From positions 1-15,798 of the forward strand of contig SGPL01000676.1 of NCBI GenBank assembly GCA_004802705.1: 15,798 nt of DNA. Reading direction: 5' to 3'. The position numbers and the translations under genes are program-made. This document shows positions 1-9,869 of this stretch, piece by piece. Within the stretch, counting starts at the first letter, position 1, and every line of letters starts with the position of its first letter. The DNA comes from Bondarzewia mesenterica. Lineage: Eukaryota > Basidiomycota > Agaricomycetes > Russulales > Bondarzewiaceae. Below the pieces are notes generated by a model, which saw only the letters and a program-made list of their open reading frames with translations, was not told the origin of the DNA and did no database searches.

Positions 1-798
1 CATCTTCCACCGTCGACCCCTGCATCTGCTGTGCCCAATGGCATCGATGAAGGCGACAGCACGTGCCTTCAAGGACTTGTATCGAACGAGAAGGACCTTC
101 TCAGCACAACCCTTGCCCGGCACGATTGCGACCGAATCCCATATGGCTTGCATTCCCGGCTCCCAATCTGCCGATCCTGCGAAGTCCGCCCGCTCATCGC
201 GTATCTTCTCACCGTCGACCTTGACCTCTCAGCTCGACGGCAACGCTGCGTCGCAGACCGAAGACGACCCATTCATCCACACAAGCGGCGAGCAGAAACT
301 CAAGCTGAAGAAGCGCTCCAAGTCCGCCTATCTGAAGCACGAACGGAAGAAGTCGCAGCGTAAGGTGTAGGTCAGCGATTTCGCACTCAAGGCCAGCACG
401 AACCGGCAGGTGCTTGCCCCTCAGGAAGTTCAGCATACTTTGACGGAGTAGGCGGTTCTGAAGAGGATGGCCACTAAGGGCATGGATCCGTTTGTTGTCA
501 AGCTGTGGTGGGGCCTCCAGGACAAAGAGAATTTGTTCTTAGTTCTGGTGGGCCCGTTTTTCTTGCATTTCTGACCATTCTATATTGAATTACAAAAGGA
601 TTTTCATCCCGGAGGCGATTAGGTCACACAATTGGCGCGCTCGGGAAGACTCGGCTGGGACAGAGCTCGATTTCATGCCTCAAAAATCGTAGGAGTGGAA
701 GGCCTTCATCTGCCAGCGTTATCTATCGCCATCTCAAGCTGGAGAACATACTCATTGCTGTGGATGGACATATCGCACTCCTGACTTCGTTTCTCTAA
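1..798 (+). pseudogene. AGC-family Ser/Thr protein kinase relic, 5' end open
   Basis: This is a decayed copy of a fungal AGC-type kinase. Frame 2 runs from the left edge through a basic Ser/Lys-rich segment to a stop at 368-370. In the same frame it continues with VSDFALK, QVLAPQEVQHTL, a stop (TAG 449-451, probably once CAG), AVLKRMA, PFVVKLWW and DKENLFLVL. A 51-nt GT-AG intron (548-598) follows, then DFHPGGD and another stop (TAG 620-622). After a frame change, YRHLKLENILIA (from GTT at 718) matches the catalytic loop of kinases, where the family has YRDLKPEN, so the catalytic Asp is now His. The DFG motif is also gone and the reading ends at TAA 796-798. The glycine-rich loop is missing: VSDF runs straight into ALK, as if about 25 codons were deleted. 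The rest of the C-lobe is not found downstream. The retained intron argues against a retrocopy. The subfamily is uncertain. Confidence 0.72.
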
Positions 799-1771
799 AG
801 AGTGCCCTAGATGCACTATGGCTATTACCGCGCACGAATGGAGTCGAAAATGGTTTCCACTCAAGGCAGTCCCCCCCTCTTACCGATTGAGCGAGAAGAA
901 AGCATGGGGAGGAGCAATCTGCGCGATGATCAAAGTGGATCTACTCTACGTCAGGTACCAATGAAGGGTATCCTTAGTGTGAGTAAAGATAACGGGACTT
1001 ATTTACCATCTAATACTACCTTCCTCCGGGTCATACACACTGAAAACCCTAATTATTCACTATGGCTGAACTTTTATGATTCGACCTCTCAGGTTGCTCG
1101 CATGACCTCAGCTGCTAAAGCCCGCTGTCAAACCCCTTGCCGTTGATAGCGTCTTTCAGTTTAAGATTTTGCCTCAGGCCTGATATCAACTTGCTTCCTC
1201 ATAATGACGGCCTTAGGGATGCGGGCAACACCTTACCTTCAACTAGTGAGATTTGCCTGAAGTTGACGGTAAGCAGGCCAAGTGCCTTCAACGTCAGCTA
1301 CGTTCAATTTATTGAATGACATAAATGACAGAGGAAAAGGGCAAGGACAATACCTCCATTCCATTCTGACTTCTCAACTTGACACTGACCTTCAAGCGGA
1401 GCTTGTCTATCGTCGTATCCATAATATCTTTAAGCAGCATCATAACTGCCCTCTGCACGAACATAGCGAGCTTCTAAGAAAGATCCCCCTCCCCGAGCTT
1501 GTATAGAGGAAAAGATAGGTCTGATTCTATTATACTGGGTGTTGGATTTTAGCCAGCGATGCCTGCTGCAGCTTGCTTAAATAACTGAGATAGTTGGTCC
1601 TTACGCACCACCACAAAAACTAGATGATAACGACTATGCCCTCAATTGTGACCATTTGTCTAAGTAAGCGAGATTCTGGCGGGTCCATTTAGAGCGTCAC
1701 CTTACGTTATGGTGCCTTTCTATTGTGGCGGTTGACTTTTCCCTACCATCCGGCAAGACTTCGACATATTC
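799..1771. other. Non-genic stretch before the OrsD-like gene
   Basis: I find no supportable gene here. The open frames are short and have no recognisable motif. One short frame at 1372-1506 (+) encodes SQLDTDLQAELVYRRI. It vaguely resembles a segment of proteins associated with basidiomycete DNA transposons, but the match is too weak to name. The last 100 bases presumably hold the promoter of the gene starting at 1772, with no clear TATA box. Confidence 0.4.
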
Positions 1772-4700
1772 ATGGCCTCAAGCTCAGGTAAGATATAAAA
1801 GAGTTCTTTTGCTTAAGCAAAGAAACTCAATTTACGTTTTTGGCAGCCCAAAAAGAAAATAAAAATGACTTTGGACTTGCTCTTAGCCCCCGAGTTATGG
1901 AGCCCCTTGACAACGAGCGCGTCCCACTTTTTCCAATGACCGACAATAATGCTGGCAGGGTAGGTAAACATTTTATCGTATTTTGGATAACTTAAAACTC
2001 TGTCATGCAGAATGAGAGTTTGAGGAAGCGGAAGCAGACAGAAGCAGAAATAAATACTCTTGACATCTCGGGGTTCTATCCAGCAGGCCAGGTTAGTTTA
2101 TATCGCTCTCATGATATCTTTTATCTATTTTAACTGAACTTTACCAGCACATCTTGCCTCCTTTGATGGAGGTAAGTAAAGGTGCTTCAAGCTCACCGGA
2201 CGAGGATAGAGGCCTTGACCGAGAGAATAGCAATGAGCCACCTCAAAAGAAGCTACGATCGTCATCTCTCATCACGTCCACCACTAATCAGTCCTCCATA
2301 CTTCTCAATAAGAATAACAAACATCGACGACGAATGGTTTATGTTCTAATTCCACCGCGAAAGTTTCTCCGAAAGGCTCACAGAGCTCCAGTCCCTATTA
2401 TCTCTGGGCCTTCATCACCAGCTTCATCTCCCTCCCTTTCTCGTGAGGACTTGGTGCCAAGCAATGACTTATCTTCTATCGATTTGATGCCTTCTAAAGC
2501 CACTGCAGCTGTTGCTTTCCATTCAGGGATGCCACCTCTAACCTTACGGGCGCGATCACAAAGGCCACCTCAAAGGTTCTCTCAGCTCTCCGACAACGAG
2601 GATATAGACGATGATTATGCCTCCACTTTTTGTTCTGAACAATTATCTATGGAAGATTCATCAGACGAGGGCCCCCCCATGCGGCAAAAAAAGCAAAAGG
2701 AGAAGCGCTTGCCATTAGTAGGGGCTGGAATTCGTTATATTCAAGGGGGCGATCAGGTGCAGCAAGAAGACTCTGGGGAACATCATTCATTCCACTTTCT
2801 AGATGGCCACATCTGTCGTCTAGACAATCATCAGCATCGAACTGGCCGGTGTCCAGTGCTCACATTCTTCAATATGATCTTTGTTCCTGAGTTAGGCGCG
2901 GTAATTTGCACCTTACATCGTGGCGGCTGCATTGTTCCAATGTCCAACTGGATCACCCATGTTAATCATGATCATCCCTTCAAGTTTGCTAGGAAGAAGT
3001 CCTTTTTGCCGGATATGGCCGAGCATGTCGCCTCATCTCATGGTCTTGGGATCAAACAGACGGTAGAAACGCTTCATCTGCCCCAAAATCTTCCTCATCC
3101 TATCAACCTTCCCAACCTTTATGCTCGGCTCACTGGCACTGTGATGTATCGCTATCGTTGCCCATTCATAGATTCTGATGGCCAACGCTGCTCTCGCTGG
3201 GAGCAGGCAAATAGAGGCGAAAGTGGACCAATACATCAGTATATAAATCGTCACATCAGCCGTATACATGGCCAGCGGCATCAACTTCCTGATTACGAAG
3301 GTCGTTGGGTTCAACGCTTTTATATTTGTTCCCGAACATCCACTACCGATATCTATCACGCTTGTTTGCTTCCCAAGACTTGGCATCCGTCAGAAGCACC
3401 CAATCTACTTCCGCAATCCCTTGCAACTCCACTTTCACTCGCAATCAAAAACCCTTCCGTCGCCGAGAGACTAGCTCCAGCCTGGATGGAAAGCCTGGGG
3501 TACAACGCTTATCTTAAAAGCCTAGGAGAATTAGATTTTGAACGATTGAAGGCTTTATTCGCTCTTCCTTCTATCAAGTTGGTTAAGATGAAGACGGGTT
3601 CCGCGAGATGGATTGAATCCGGGCTATTGATGGCACGTCAAGATGATGTTCCTTATCTGCAAAATGCAAATGCCTTTTTATCAAGTCGACATCCTTTACT
3701 TCGGGATGCCCTAGTCTTTGGGTAACTTCTTTTCTCCACTTAATATTTACTTCAGGCGGCTAAACTAGTCTCGTCTTTCATTTATAGGAGCGAACGCTCA
3801 CAATTCCGAAATATTCAAGCACGATGCTACTTTGAATATAGCTCGCCCATTTCCATTACTATGGCAATGATGATACGCTTCATTCACGCTTACAAGTCTA
3901 GAGACCTCCGAGGCTTAGGAAATTTCGTTCTAATTGGAGATGGAGAGCAAGCTCAGGCAGCTTTAGAGCTTTACGAGCTCATTTTGAGTTCAAAAGGTTG
4001 TCCTAATATCTCCCAATTACAGCATCTCAAGCATCGACTGTACACCACCCTTTTTCAATCTCAGCATCTATCTGAGGACCCTATCGCCTGCCCTACAGAT
4101 CAGACCATTTTTTTTCTCCGCCATGAATGCTATGGATCGTGGATTGTATCGTCCTTCAAACGTTGTGGCTGGCATCTGTGCAATGCTACAGTTTTGCTTC
4201 AGATGCATCCTCGTACATGAGGCGCGGCTTCTTGCCTCTGGTGGTGACAAATATGTCCCTTACAAGCCGGATGAAATGGATAACAAATTGGTATTGGATA
4301 AGAAGGAGGGCTCAGCCAAACTAAATTTTGGCGCCATCGAAGATCTTCTTCATGGTGAGTATAGCGAAGGAGAGGATGAAGATAGCGAAGAGGAGAGCGA
4401 CGCGGAGTTGGATAATGATAGAGCAGACCTTAATGAAGTGTCTCAAGTGGTTCATAGCGGCCAAAGTGAGTCCTATAGTTTTATCAACCTAAAGTATCGT
4501 TGCTAAAATGCATATATTTGCGTTTAAAGGTTATATTTTTCGGAAGTCCGCTCTTGGTTTTATGAAGACCACAAAAAGTCACTCACAATCAGATAAAGGG
4601 AAGAATAAGAAGCCAGATCAGGTTATGAAGTATGCACAGATCTATAGTGTTTCGCCTTGATGCTAAGGATACATCCTTGATTTTAGGTACCTGCAGGACA

Positions 4701-6559
4701 AAAGCATGTTTGCAACCCCTTTCGCACACTCTGGCCTTACCACTGCCTTCAATCGATTGAAGTCCGTGTGGTACATTGTCCGACCATTTGCTTTAACGGA
4801 AAAAGGCCGATCTCAGTTTCGAATGCAAAAAGATGGCCAAACTCTGGAGTATTTTCGATTCAGTCATGCTCCTACTCCTCAGCTTGTGGACATGGAAGTA
4901 TGGGCATCAATTACTAGAGGCTTTCTCGTCCAGTTTCAACATGCGGTAGAATCTATGCTTCCCCCAAACTCTAAGCTTGACGACAGCCTTATTACCAAAA
5001 TAATCGATCAGGATGTTCGAGAAGCGGCCCATCGACAACCTCAAAACAAAATCTGGTTAGATCCAATTCGTTCATCGATCGCCTCCTCGCTTTTCCATCC
5101 TGGAGTTAAGAATCATGGACTGATTCAGAGTGATGGTCAAATACATATGGGAAACTCTAACAGATGGCTCTCTCAAGATCAAGACGTATTGTCACTCCTA
5201 ATCACAATTGCGATAATGGCCCCTGGCGTTCCTTTTTGAGGATTTCAATTTGAACTTTTGCGCTTCGACTCTACCGATCAAAATAACCGGAACGTCGCCA
5301 TTCTTAGAAATGGGACGTTCATTATTCACAGTCCACGAGCAAAGCAATCAAATATTCGCATTGCTGACGCCTTATTTGCTTTTCCTCGAAGCATGTCCAC
5401 CCATCTTGTCTACTACTTCTATATCATCCGACCTCTAATTTGCGATCACCTTCAGGCCATGGCGAGATCGGTACCAGAGTATGACTCTCTAATATGGTCT
5501 CGCACCTTGCCTCTACGAAGGCGAGACAATAAATGGCTTTGGATAGGAGTAGACGTTGGAAAGGCATTGCAGCATCATACAAAAGATCATTTTGGTTTTG
5601 CTCTTTTTCCGGCCACCGCACGACAGATTACGCTGGCGATTTTTCGAGAGAAATTTCCACAATTATTCGAGAATTTCTTCATTCCAGCTTTCGAAAAGGG
5701 CGCTGATCGAACCCTTCCCATAGCCTTGAAGACCTATGGATATAATTGTCATTTTCCAACGTTCGAGAATATGGATATGAATCAAGCTGTTTGCCTTTTA
5801 GCCCTTACCGAGATCTGGCAGGCTACGTTGGCCATTGGGCCTTTAAACGAGGCCTGGCGGGATATAGTCGAAGGCTCACACCTTTTTCCGACCATAATAC
5901 ACGGCCGATTAGCTTTTGAAGTAGCTCGAAATGCGGTTGGCATTTATTACGGCGTGCATGGTGGAAATCCGGAGGTTCAAGCCCTAATTCAAGCTCTATT
6001 AATCGACTTGCCTTTTCTTTATGGCTCGAAGGTAAGACTGAGCTTTTTGATACAGATTTTCTTAGCTGAACAAATAAACGATAGAGAGGGAAGCCACAAT
6101 CACCCCATAGCACTAATCTTGGCGATGAAGTGCTGAGCGAAGTTCTTCAGGCCATCCTCTTTGGAAGTGATCAGGCTCGGGTTGCTTCCACTCCTCCAAT
6201 TGGTGGAATTTTGATTGATGATGGAGCAGAAGCCATAACTCTGGTATGAATTTTTTTTTTCGCTCCAAATGACTTGTTTATATTATTTCATTCAGATTGT
6301 CAAAGCCTTGAATGAATGGTCCTCCGAGAAATACGTCGACCTTTCTGTTCTAGACGGCAAATCCCTCTCCCACTATCAACAGGTCAAGAACAAGGCTAAA
6401 GATGCATTATTCGCACTGAAAGAGGGGGATCAGAAAGGATGGATTTCCTTTAGCGCCTATGTTTTCACAATTTCCGCATCTTCTAACATTCCGACTACTC
6501 ATATCACCACGGCTGAAATGCTGTCCCTCGCGTTTAATCCTTCACACCCCCATTCTTAA
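1772..6559 (+). pseudogene. OrsD (DUF3505)/telomere-linked-helicase-like protein, nine exons, two lesions
   Basis: Proposed exons are 1772-1787, 1847-1959, 2011-2091, 2148-3721, 3788-4465, 4530-4629, 4687-6031, 6085-6243 and 6296-6559. All introns are GT-AG, 51-66 nt, with matching phases. Allowing for one extra T, this gives about 1442 codons. ATG 1772 is chosen because exons 1-3 splice in phase into the long exon. The N-terminus (residues 1-240) is Ser/Pro-rich with basic clusters such as NKHRRRM and QKKQKEKR, suggesting nuclear location. Two zinc-finger-like motifs follow: C324 and C330 with THVNHDH, and C408-x8-C with H439-x4-H444. An acidic stretch lies near residues 785-810. The pattern of two finger-like motifs resembles the OrsD family and the half of TLH/RecQ proteins that precedes the helicase. 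No helicase domain is present. Lesions are a T8 run at 4108-4115 that shifts frame, and TGA 5237-5239. Function is unknown. It could be a young pseudogene, or an intact gene with sequencing errors. Confidence 0.68.
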
Positions 6560-6765
6560 CTTGTTAGGAGAGGGCCGCTGCGTTACACGGCATGAACGAT
6601 TCTCACCTCTTTTTCTCTTTATTTTAATATTCCATCAGACTCTGGAAGAAATTAATATAATATTGATGCTGATCTCTCATTGTAATGAGTGTAGTTTACT
6701 ATGAATCCCTGGCGGTATAATTTTAGATTTTAAGGATCTCATAGGACAACAAGGGGTTGGAGATG
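6560..6765. other. 3' flank of the OrsD-like gene
   Basis: This AT-rich stretch follows the TAA at 6557-6559. It contains no RecQ helicase continuation in any frame and no recognisable gene. It probably holds the 3' UTR and terminator of the upstream gene. Confidence 0.4.
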
Positions 6766-6960
6766 GAGTGGGTGAGCATGAAACCCCGTCACATCAAAAT
6801 GACGAAATGATGGGACAGCGTGGGCAAGCATGAAGCCCGATTCTGTCAAAATGGCAGGATTAGGGACATGCTCAGCAAACTATCATGCCGAAACGACAGG
6901 GCTGAGGATGGAGTGGGTGCACGTAAAAGATAAATACTGTTGCCGATGTGGATGAATCGA
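6766..6960. repeat. Degenerate 52-bp tandem repeat
   Basis: Two units, 6766-6817 and 6818-6869, align over their length. They share GTGGG, AGCATGAA, CCC, TCAAAATG and GGGACA at the same spacing. The start of the unit (GATGGAGTGGGTG) recurs at about 6906-6918, so a third, decayed unit probably fills 6870-6910. No coding meaning is evident. Confidence 0.55.
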
Positions 6961-7280
6961 GATCGGATGGAATGGGCAAGGTGACGATGCACGTGCGCGT
7001 GTGTACTCGAATTATGTGCATGTGCCGGGTTCGAAGAAGTGGGGATAGTGGAGGAGGAGGAATTGATAAGGCCTGAGGGGTGGTGAAGATGAACGGGAAA
7101 TTGAAATGCTCGCCGGTACATGAGAGGCAAACAAATGTGGGTATGATCTGGGTGAACTGCCGCTGCTGCTCAGTCCGCTCAACAATTGGGGCATCGAAGT
7201 CGTGCCCGAACCCATCGTCGCCGTCAAATGCAGTCCATGCTGATGTAATAAGGTGACAAAAATGAGAAACATACTGCGTA
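6961..7280. other. Non-genic stretch downstream of the amylase relic
   Basis: On the minus strand, 7150-7257 can be read as a weak continuation of the alpha-amylase C-terminus (the fragment TAFDGDDGF resembles the AFGRGxxGF segment of the family). The match is too poor to include in the gene. The remainder shows nothing recognisable, and the open frames on both strands look like chance. Confidence 0.3.
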
Positions 7281-8809
7281 CCATCGCCTAGGCATTGCGG
7301 AAGCTGACCATGGCGACGACGGACGTGTGGCGGTCTTGGCAGAGCTAGCTACTCGAACCACCACAAGTCCCCGAGCATGGGAGAGAGGAAGAAAGGAGAA
7401 ATGTTTTTAGCACAAGGGATTCAGAAAAGAAAAGGACGGGAGGCGAACCATTGTTGGGCACGCCATCATTCCGGCCTGAATACTTGTAACTCGAGAGCAC
7501 CGTCGGACGACCGTAAGGGTGTGCGAGGGAGAAGATGAGCGCGTTGGTGTAGGTGTTAGAAGGGGAGGTGTAGTTCAGGGAGTCACCTGCCTTTTTGAAT
7601 GTACGACAATTAAGCAAGGGAAAGGAAGAATGGTGATGAGCAGAGAGGAAAGAGCTCACGCGTTCAGTGTCGTGATTCATAACAAAGACGTTTGCCGATT
7701 TGCTTGGGACCCAACCTAGAAAACAGGAAAAAGGTCGATATTCAGAAAATCTCGTTTAAGAAAGTAAAGGCAGGAGGAGGTGGAGAAGAAGGGGTTACAG
7801 ACCGAGGTTACTAAAGTTCTGCAGACTCGAGATATTGTTCGAAAAGCCCAGAAACGCGGTCATCAGCGCAGTTGTGTACCGGAACATTGTCGTTCACCAA
7901 GAGCGGGGATCAGCAAATGGGAGTTCTTAAAGAAGAGGATTGGTTAAGGAGAGAAGGTGCGCTTGCTCTTGTACGTTTCCTAGAAAATTCGATCGAGGTT
8001 AATAATGAGTGGTGAAGACGGAGAGAGAGATGAGACGCACCTATGCCAACATACTCGGTAGGCTGGATCGGCTCATCGGGGCCCCAAATGACTTCCTGTT
8101 TGATGTACGGCTGCTTGCTGATGAGTGTCGTGAAATTCTTGATGTTCGACGCAGCAATATCTGGTGCGGTGGACGCAGAAGCAGTGAGTTCTCATGTTCG
8201 TAGAACACGAATGTGAGTTGTCGGAAACGGAGGTGGAGAGACGCACTCTTCACAATATCTAGACGGAGGCCGTCGACGCCCAGAGAAAAGATATCATTGG
8301 CATACGCTGTGAACTTTGATGGTACATCCGATGTGTCCGTCGCAAGGCTTTATGAATCACCCAACCACACACACAGATGTCAGCACACGCGCCCCATCAG
8401 AAGACAAAAAAAAGTGGTCAATCCGCATTTGAAGGGAAAGGGAGAGAATGGGTACGTACTCCGCAAGGTTAATGAGCATGCACGTCTGCACTTCCACTCA
8501 GTTCATGTTCATCTGGCCGTCGGGCTTGAGGGTGCAGTGGTGGAAACTGTCATTGTTATACAAGTTGCCGTACTTGAAATGCGTGAACGATGTCCTGCCA
8601 ACACCCGTCCTGCCTTCAACACCAGTCATATGGTTGAATATCGTATCTGTCTGAGTTCAATTAAAGCGTGAGCATGAGATGATGGAACGCGAGAGAAGAG
8701 AGGCGGGAGAGGAAGAAGGGCGCGCACCGGCGATGACCTGCACGCCCGTGGTGTGGCAGGTCTTGACCATGTTGGCAAACTGGGTGCGGCCGCTGCGCTT
8801 GGAGATGAT
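7281..8809 (-). pseudogene. Alpha-amylase (GH13), 5'-truncated and broken
   Basis: Minus-strand exons, in transcript order, are 8809-8728, 8646-8460, 8347-8247, 8160-8041, about 7886-7803, 7715-7660 and 7590-7449, then a remnant to about 7281. Splice phases match at most joins. All four GH13 signature regions are visible: DTIFNHM (region I), GVDGLRLD with the nucleophile Asp, KQEV with the acid/base Glu, and FVMNHDTER with the third Asp. SPSNTYTNALIFSLAHPYG is typical of fungal secreted alpha-amylases that hydrolyse alpha-1,4-glucan. The signal peptide and roughly the first 100 residues are missing; similarity starts abruptly at SKRSGRTQFANMV. Lesions are TGA 8498-8500 (family: Arg), TAG 7345-7347 where WLCQ is expected, TAG 7288-7290, and an unclear start to the fifth exon. 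Intron 8161-8246 is somewhat long. The upstream neighbour is a protein kinase C fragment, not the amylase's own 5' end. Confidence 0.85.
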
Positions 8810-8849
8810 CTGTCAACAGTGGACAATCAAGTTTGTATCTTGAACTTAC

Positions 8850-9869
8850 CTCTCAACTTCATTATTGTCGATGATGAACTCCTTCTTCAACACCTTGATA
8901 GCGTACAAAATGCTGCTGGATTTCTCCTCCGCCAACATAACCTTTCCGAAATTACCCTTTCCAAGGACAGCCGAGAAATTGAAGCCGTCCAATCCAACCC
9001 TACGCTGAGGCTTGGCCTGTATGGTACCCGGCCGCTGTTGTTGCTGTTGCTGCATCTGCATCTGCTGCGCGGGGTGTACGGGCAAACGTTCACCTGGAAC
9101 AGGCACCCGCTGCGCCGCCATGGGGATCAGCTGACCAGCATAGTGCTTCGGTGGTACAACAGGAACCTGCAGCTGCGGCGATGGGCGTCCTTGTACAGGG
9201 TATCCGTCAACCACAGGAGCATGCTCGAAGCCGCCTGAAGCAGGCCTTGCGAGTGGAGGCTGACCCATGGGCTCAGCATAGGTAGGAGTCACAGGAGGTG
9301 AGCACCAGGTGGCGGCTATGTGGGGAAGGAGCCGGGAAGAGGTTGCTGCTGCCGCCGGTCATACGGAGTGAGGGGTTGTTGGGGTTGCTGGTGGCCATGG
9401 ACAGGTTCGGCTGGCTGTTCGGCTCCCGAAAGACGGAATCGGTCCATTTCGCCGGAGACGCCGGTCATGACATCGTAAGGAGGGGGAATCATGGCCTGCG
9501 TACGAGGTGGAGGACGGCCTGTCATGGCCGCCTTACTGCCGCGTGTACGATTGATATCTCTCCAATCGCGAAGGAGCTGGTTGGCAGTCTCCATCGATAT
9601 ACCGCAGAAGTCAGGAACGAGATGAGCGCAATTGGCATGACATGTAATGTCACACTCAGTGCATCAATGAGCATTCTTATGACCGAGGGGGAGCATATAA
9701 CCCCAGTGACAACACCAATTCGTGCTGATGTTGGTAATGGGCCCAAACCGACGAGGTATCCGGTCATTGATCTTTTCTTCGTCACCTTCCTATAAGAACT
9801 GTTAGCATACGGGAGACGGGGAAAGCATGTATTGCGTACCCCGGCATTAGACTTTGATATGCATTTCGT
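8850..9869 (-). pseudogene. pkc1: Protein kinase C fragment (C1B domain to glycine loop)
   Basis: On the minus strand, TKCISKSNAG (9869-9840) splices across a 50-nt intron (9790-9839) to EGDEEKIN. The second C1 zinc domain follows ([13 protein letters not shown], then TECDITCHANCAHLVPDFCG) and leads to METANQLLRDWRDINRT, a sequence characteristic of fungal Pkc1. Next come a Pro/Gln-rich linker with a short poly-Gln tract and the start of the kinase domain: [17 protein letters not shown] (ATP loop), AIKVLKK (ATP-binding Lys) and [10 protein letters not shown], ending at the donor site 8849. The HR1, C2 and C1A domains and the remaining kinase domain are absent. Lesions are a zinc-ligand Cys changed to Trp at 9703-9705, TGA 9664-9666 within C1B, TAG 9316-9318, and a frameshift between about 9296 and 9315. 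In the intact family this kinase acts in cell-wall integrity signalling. Here it is a relic inside a chain of fragments. Confidence 0.87.

Noticed and set aside
811..1146. Plus-strand 111-codon frame after the kinase relic
   Set aside because: No resemblance to the kinase C-lobe or to any family I know; likely chance.
4108..4115. Programmed -1 frameshift at the T run
   Set aside because: Restoring the downstream frame needs +1 (or -2), so a classical -1 slippery site does not fit; an indel or transcriptional slippage is simpler.
6032..6136. Reading straight on through 6032 to a stop at 6136
   Set aside because: A 53-nt intron (6032-6084) with an AGCTGAAC-like branch point joins in phase to a continuing exon, and reads on to 6559.
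6846..7284. Minus-strand open frames rich in His, Ser and Pro
   Set aside because: No start context, motif or splice support; low-complexity composition of non-coding DNA explains them.
8753..9795. Plus-strand open frames opposite Pkc1
   Set aside because: They are antisense shadows of GC-rich Pkc1 codons; the minus-strand translation carries the conserved C1 and kinase motifs.
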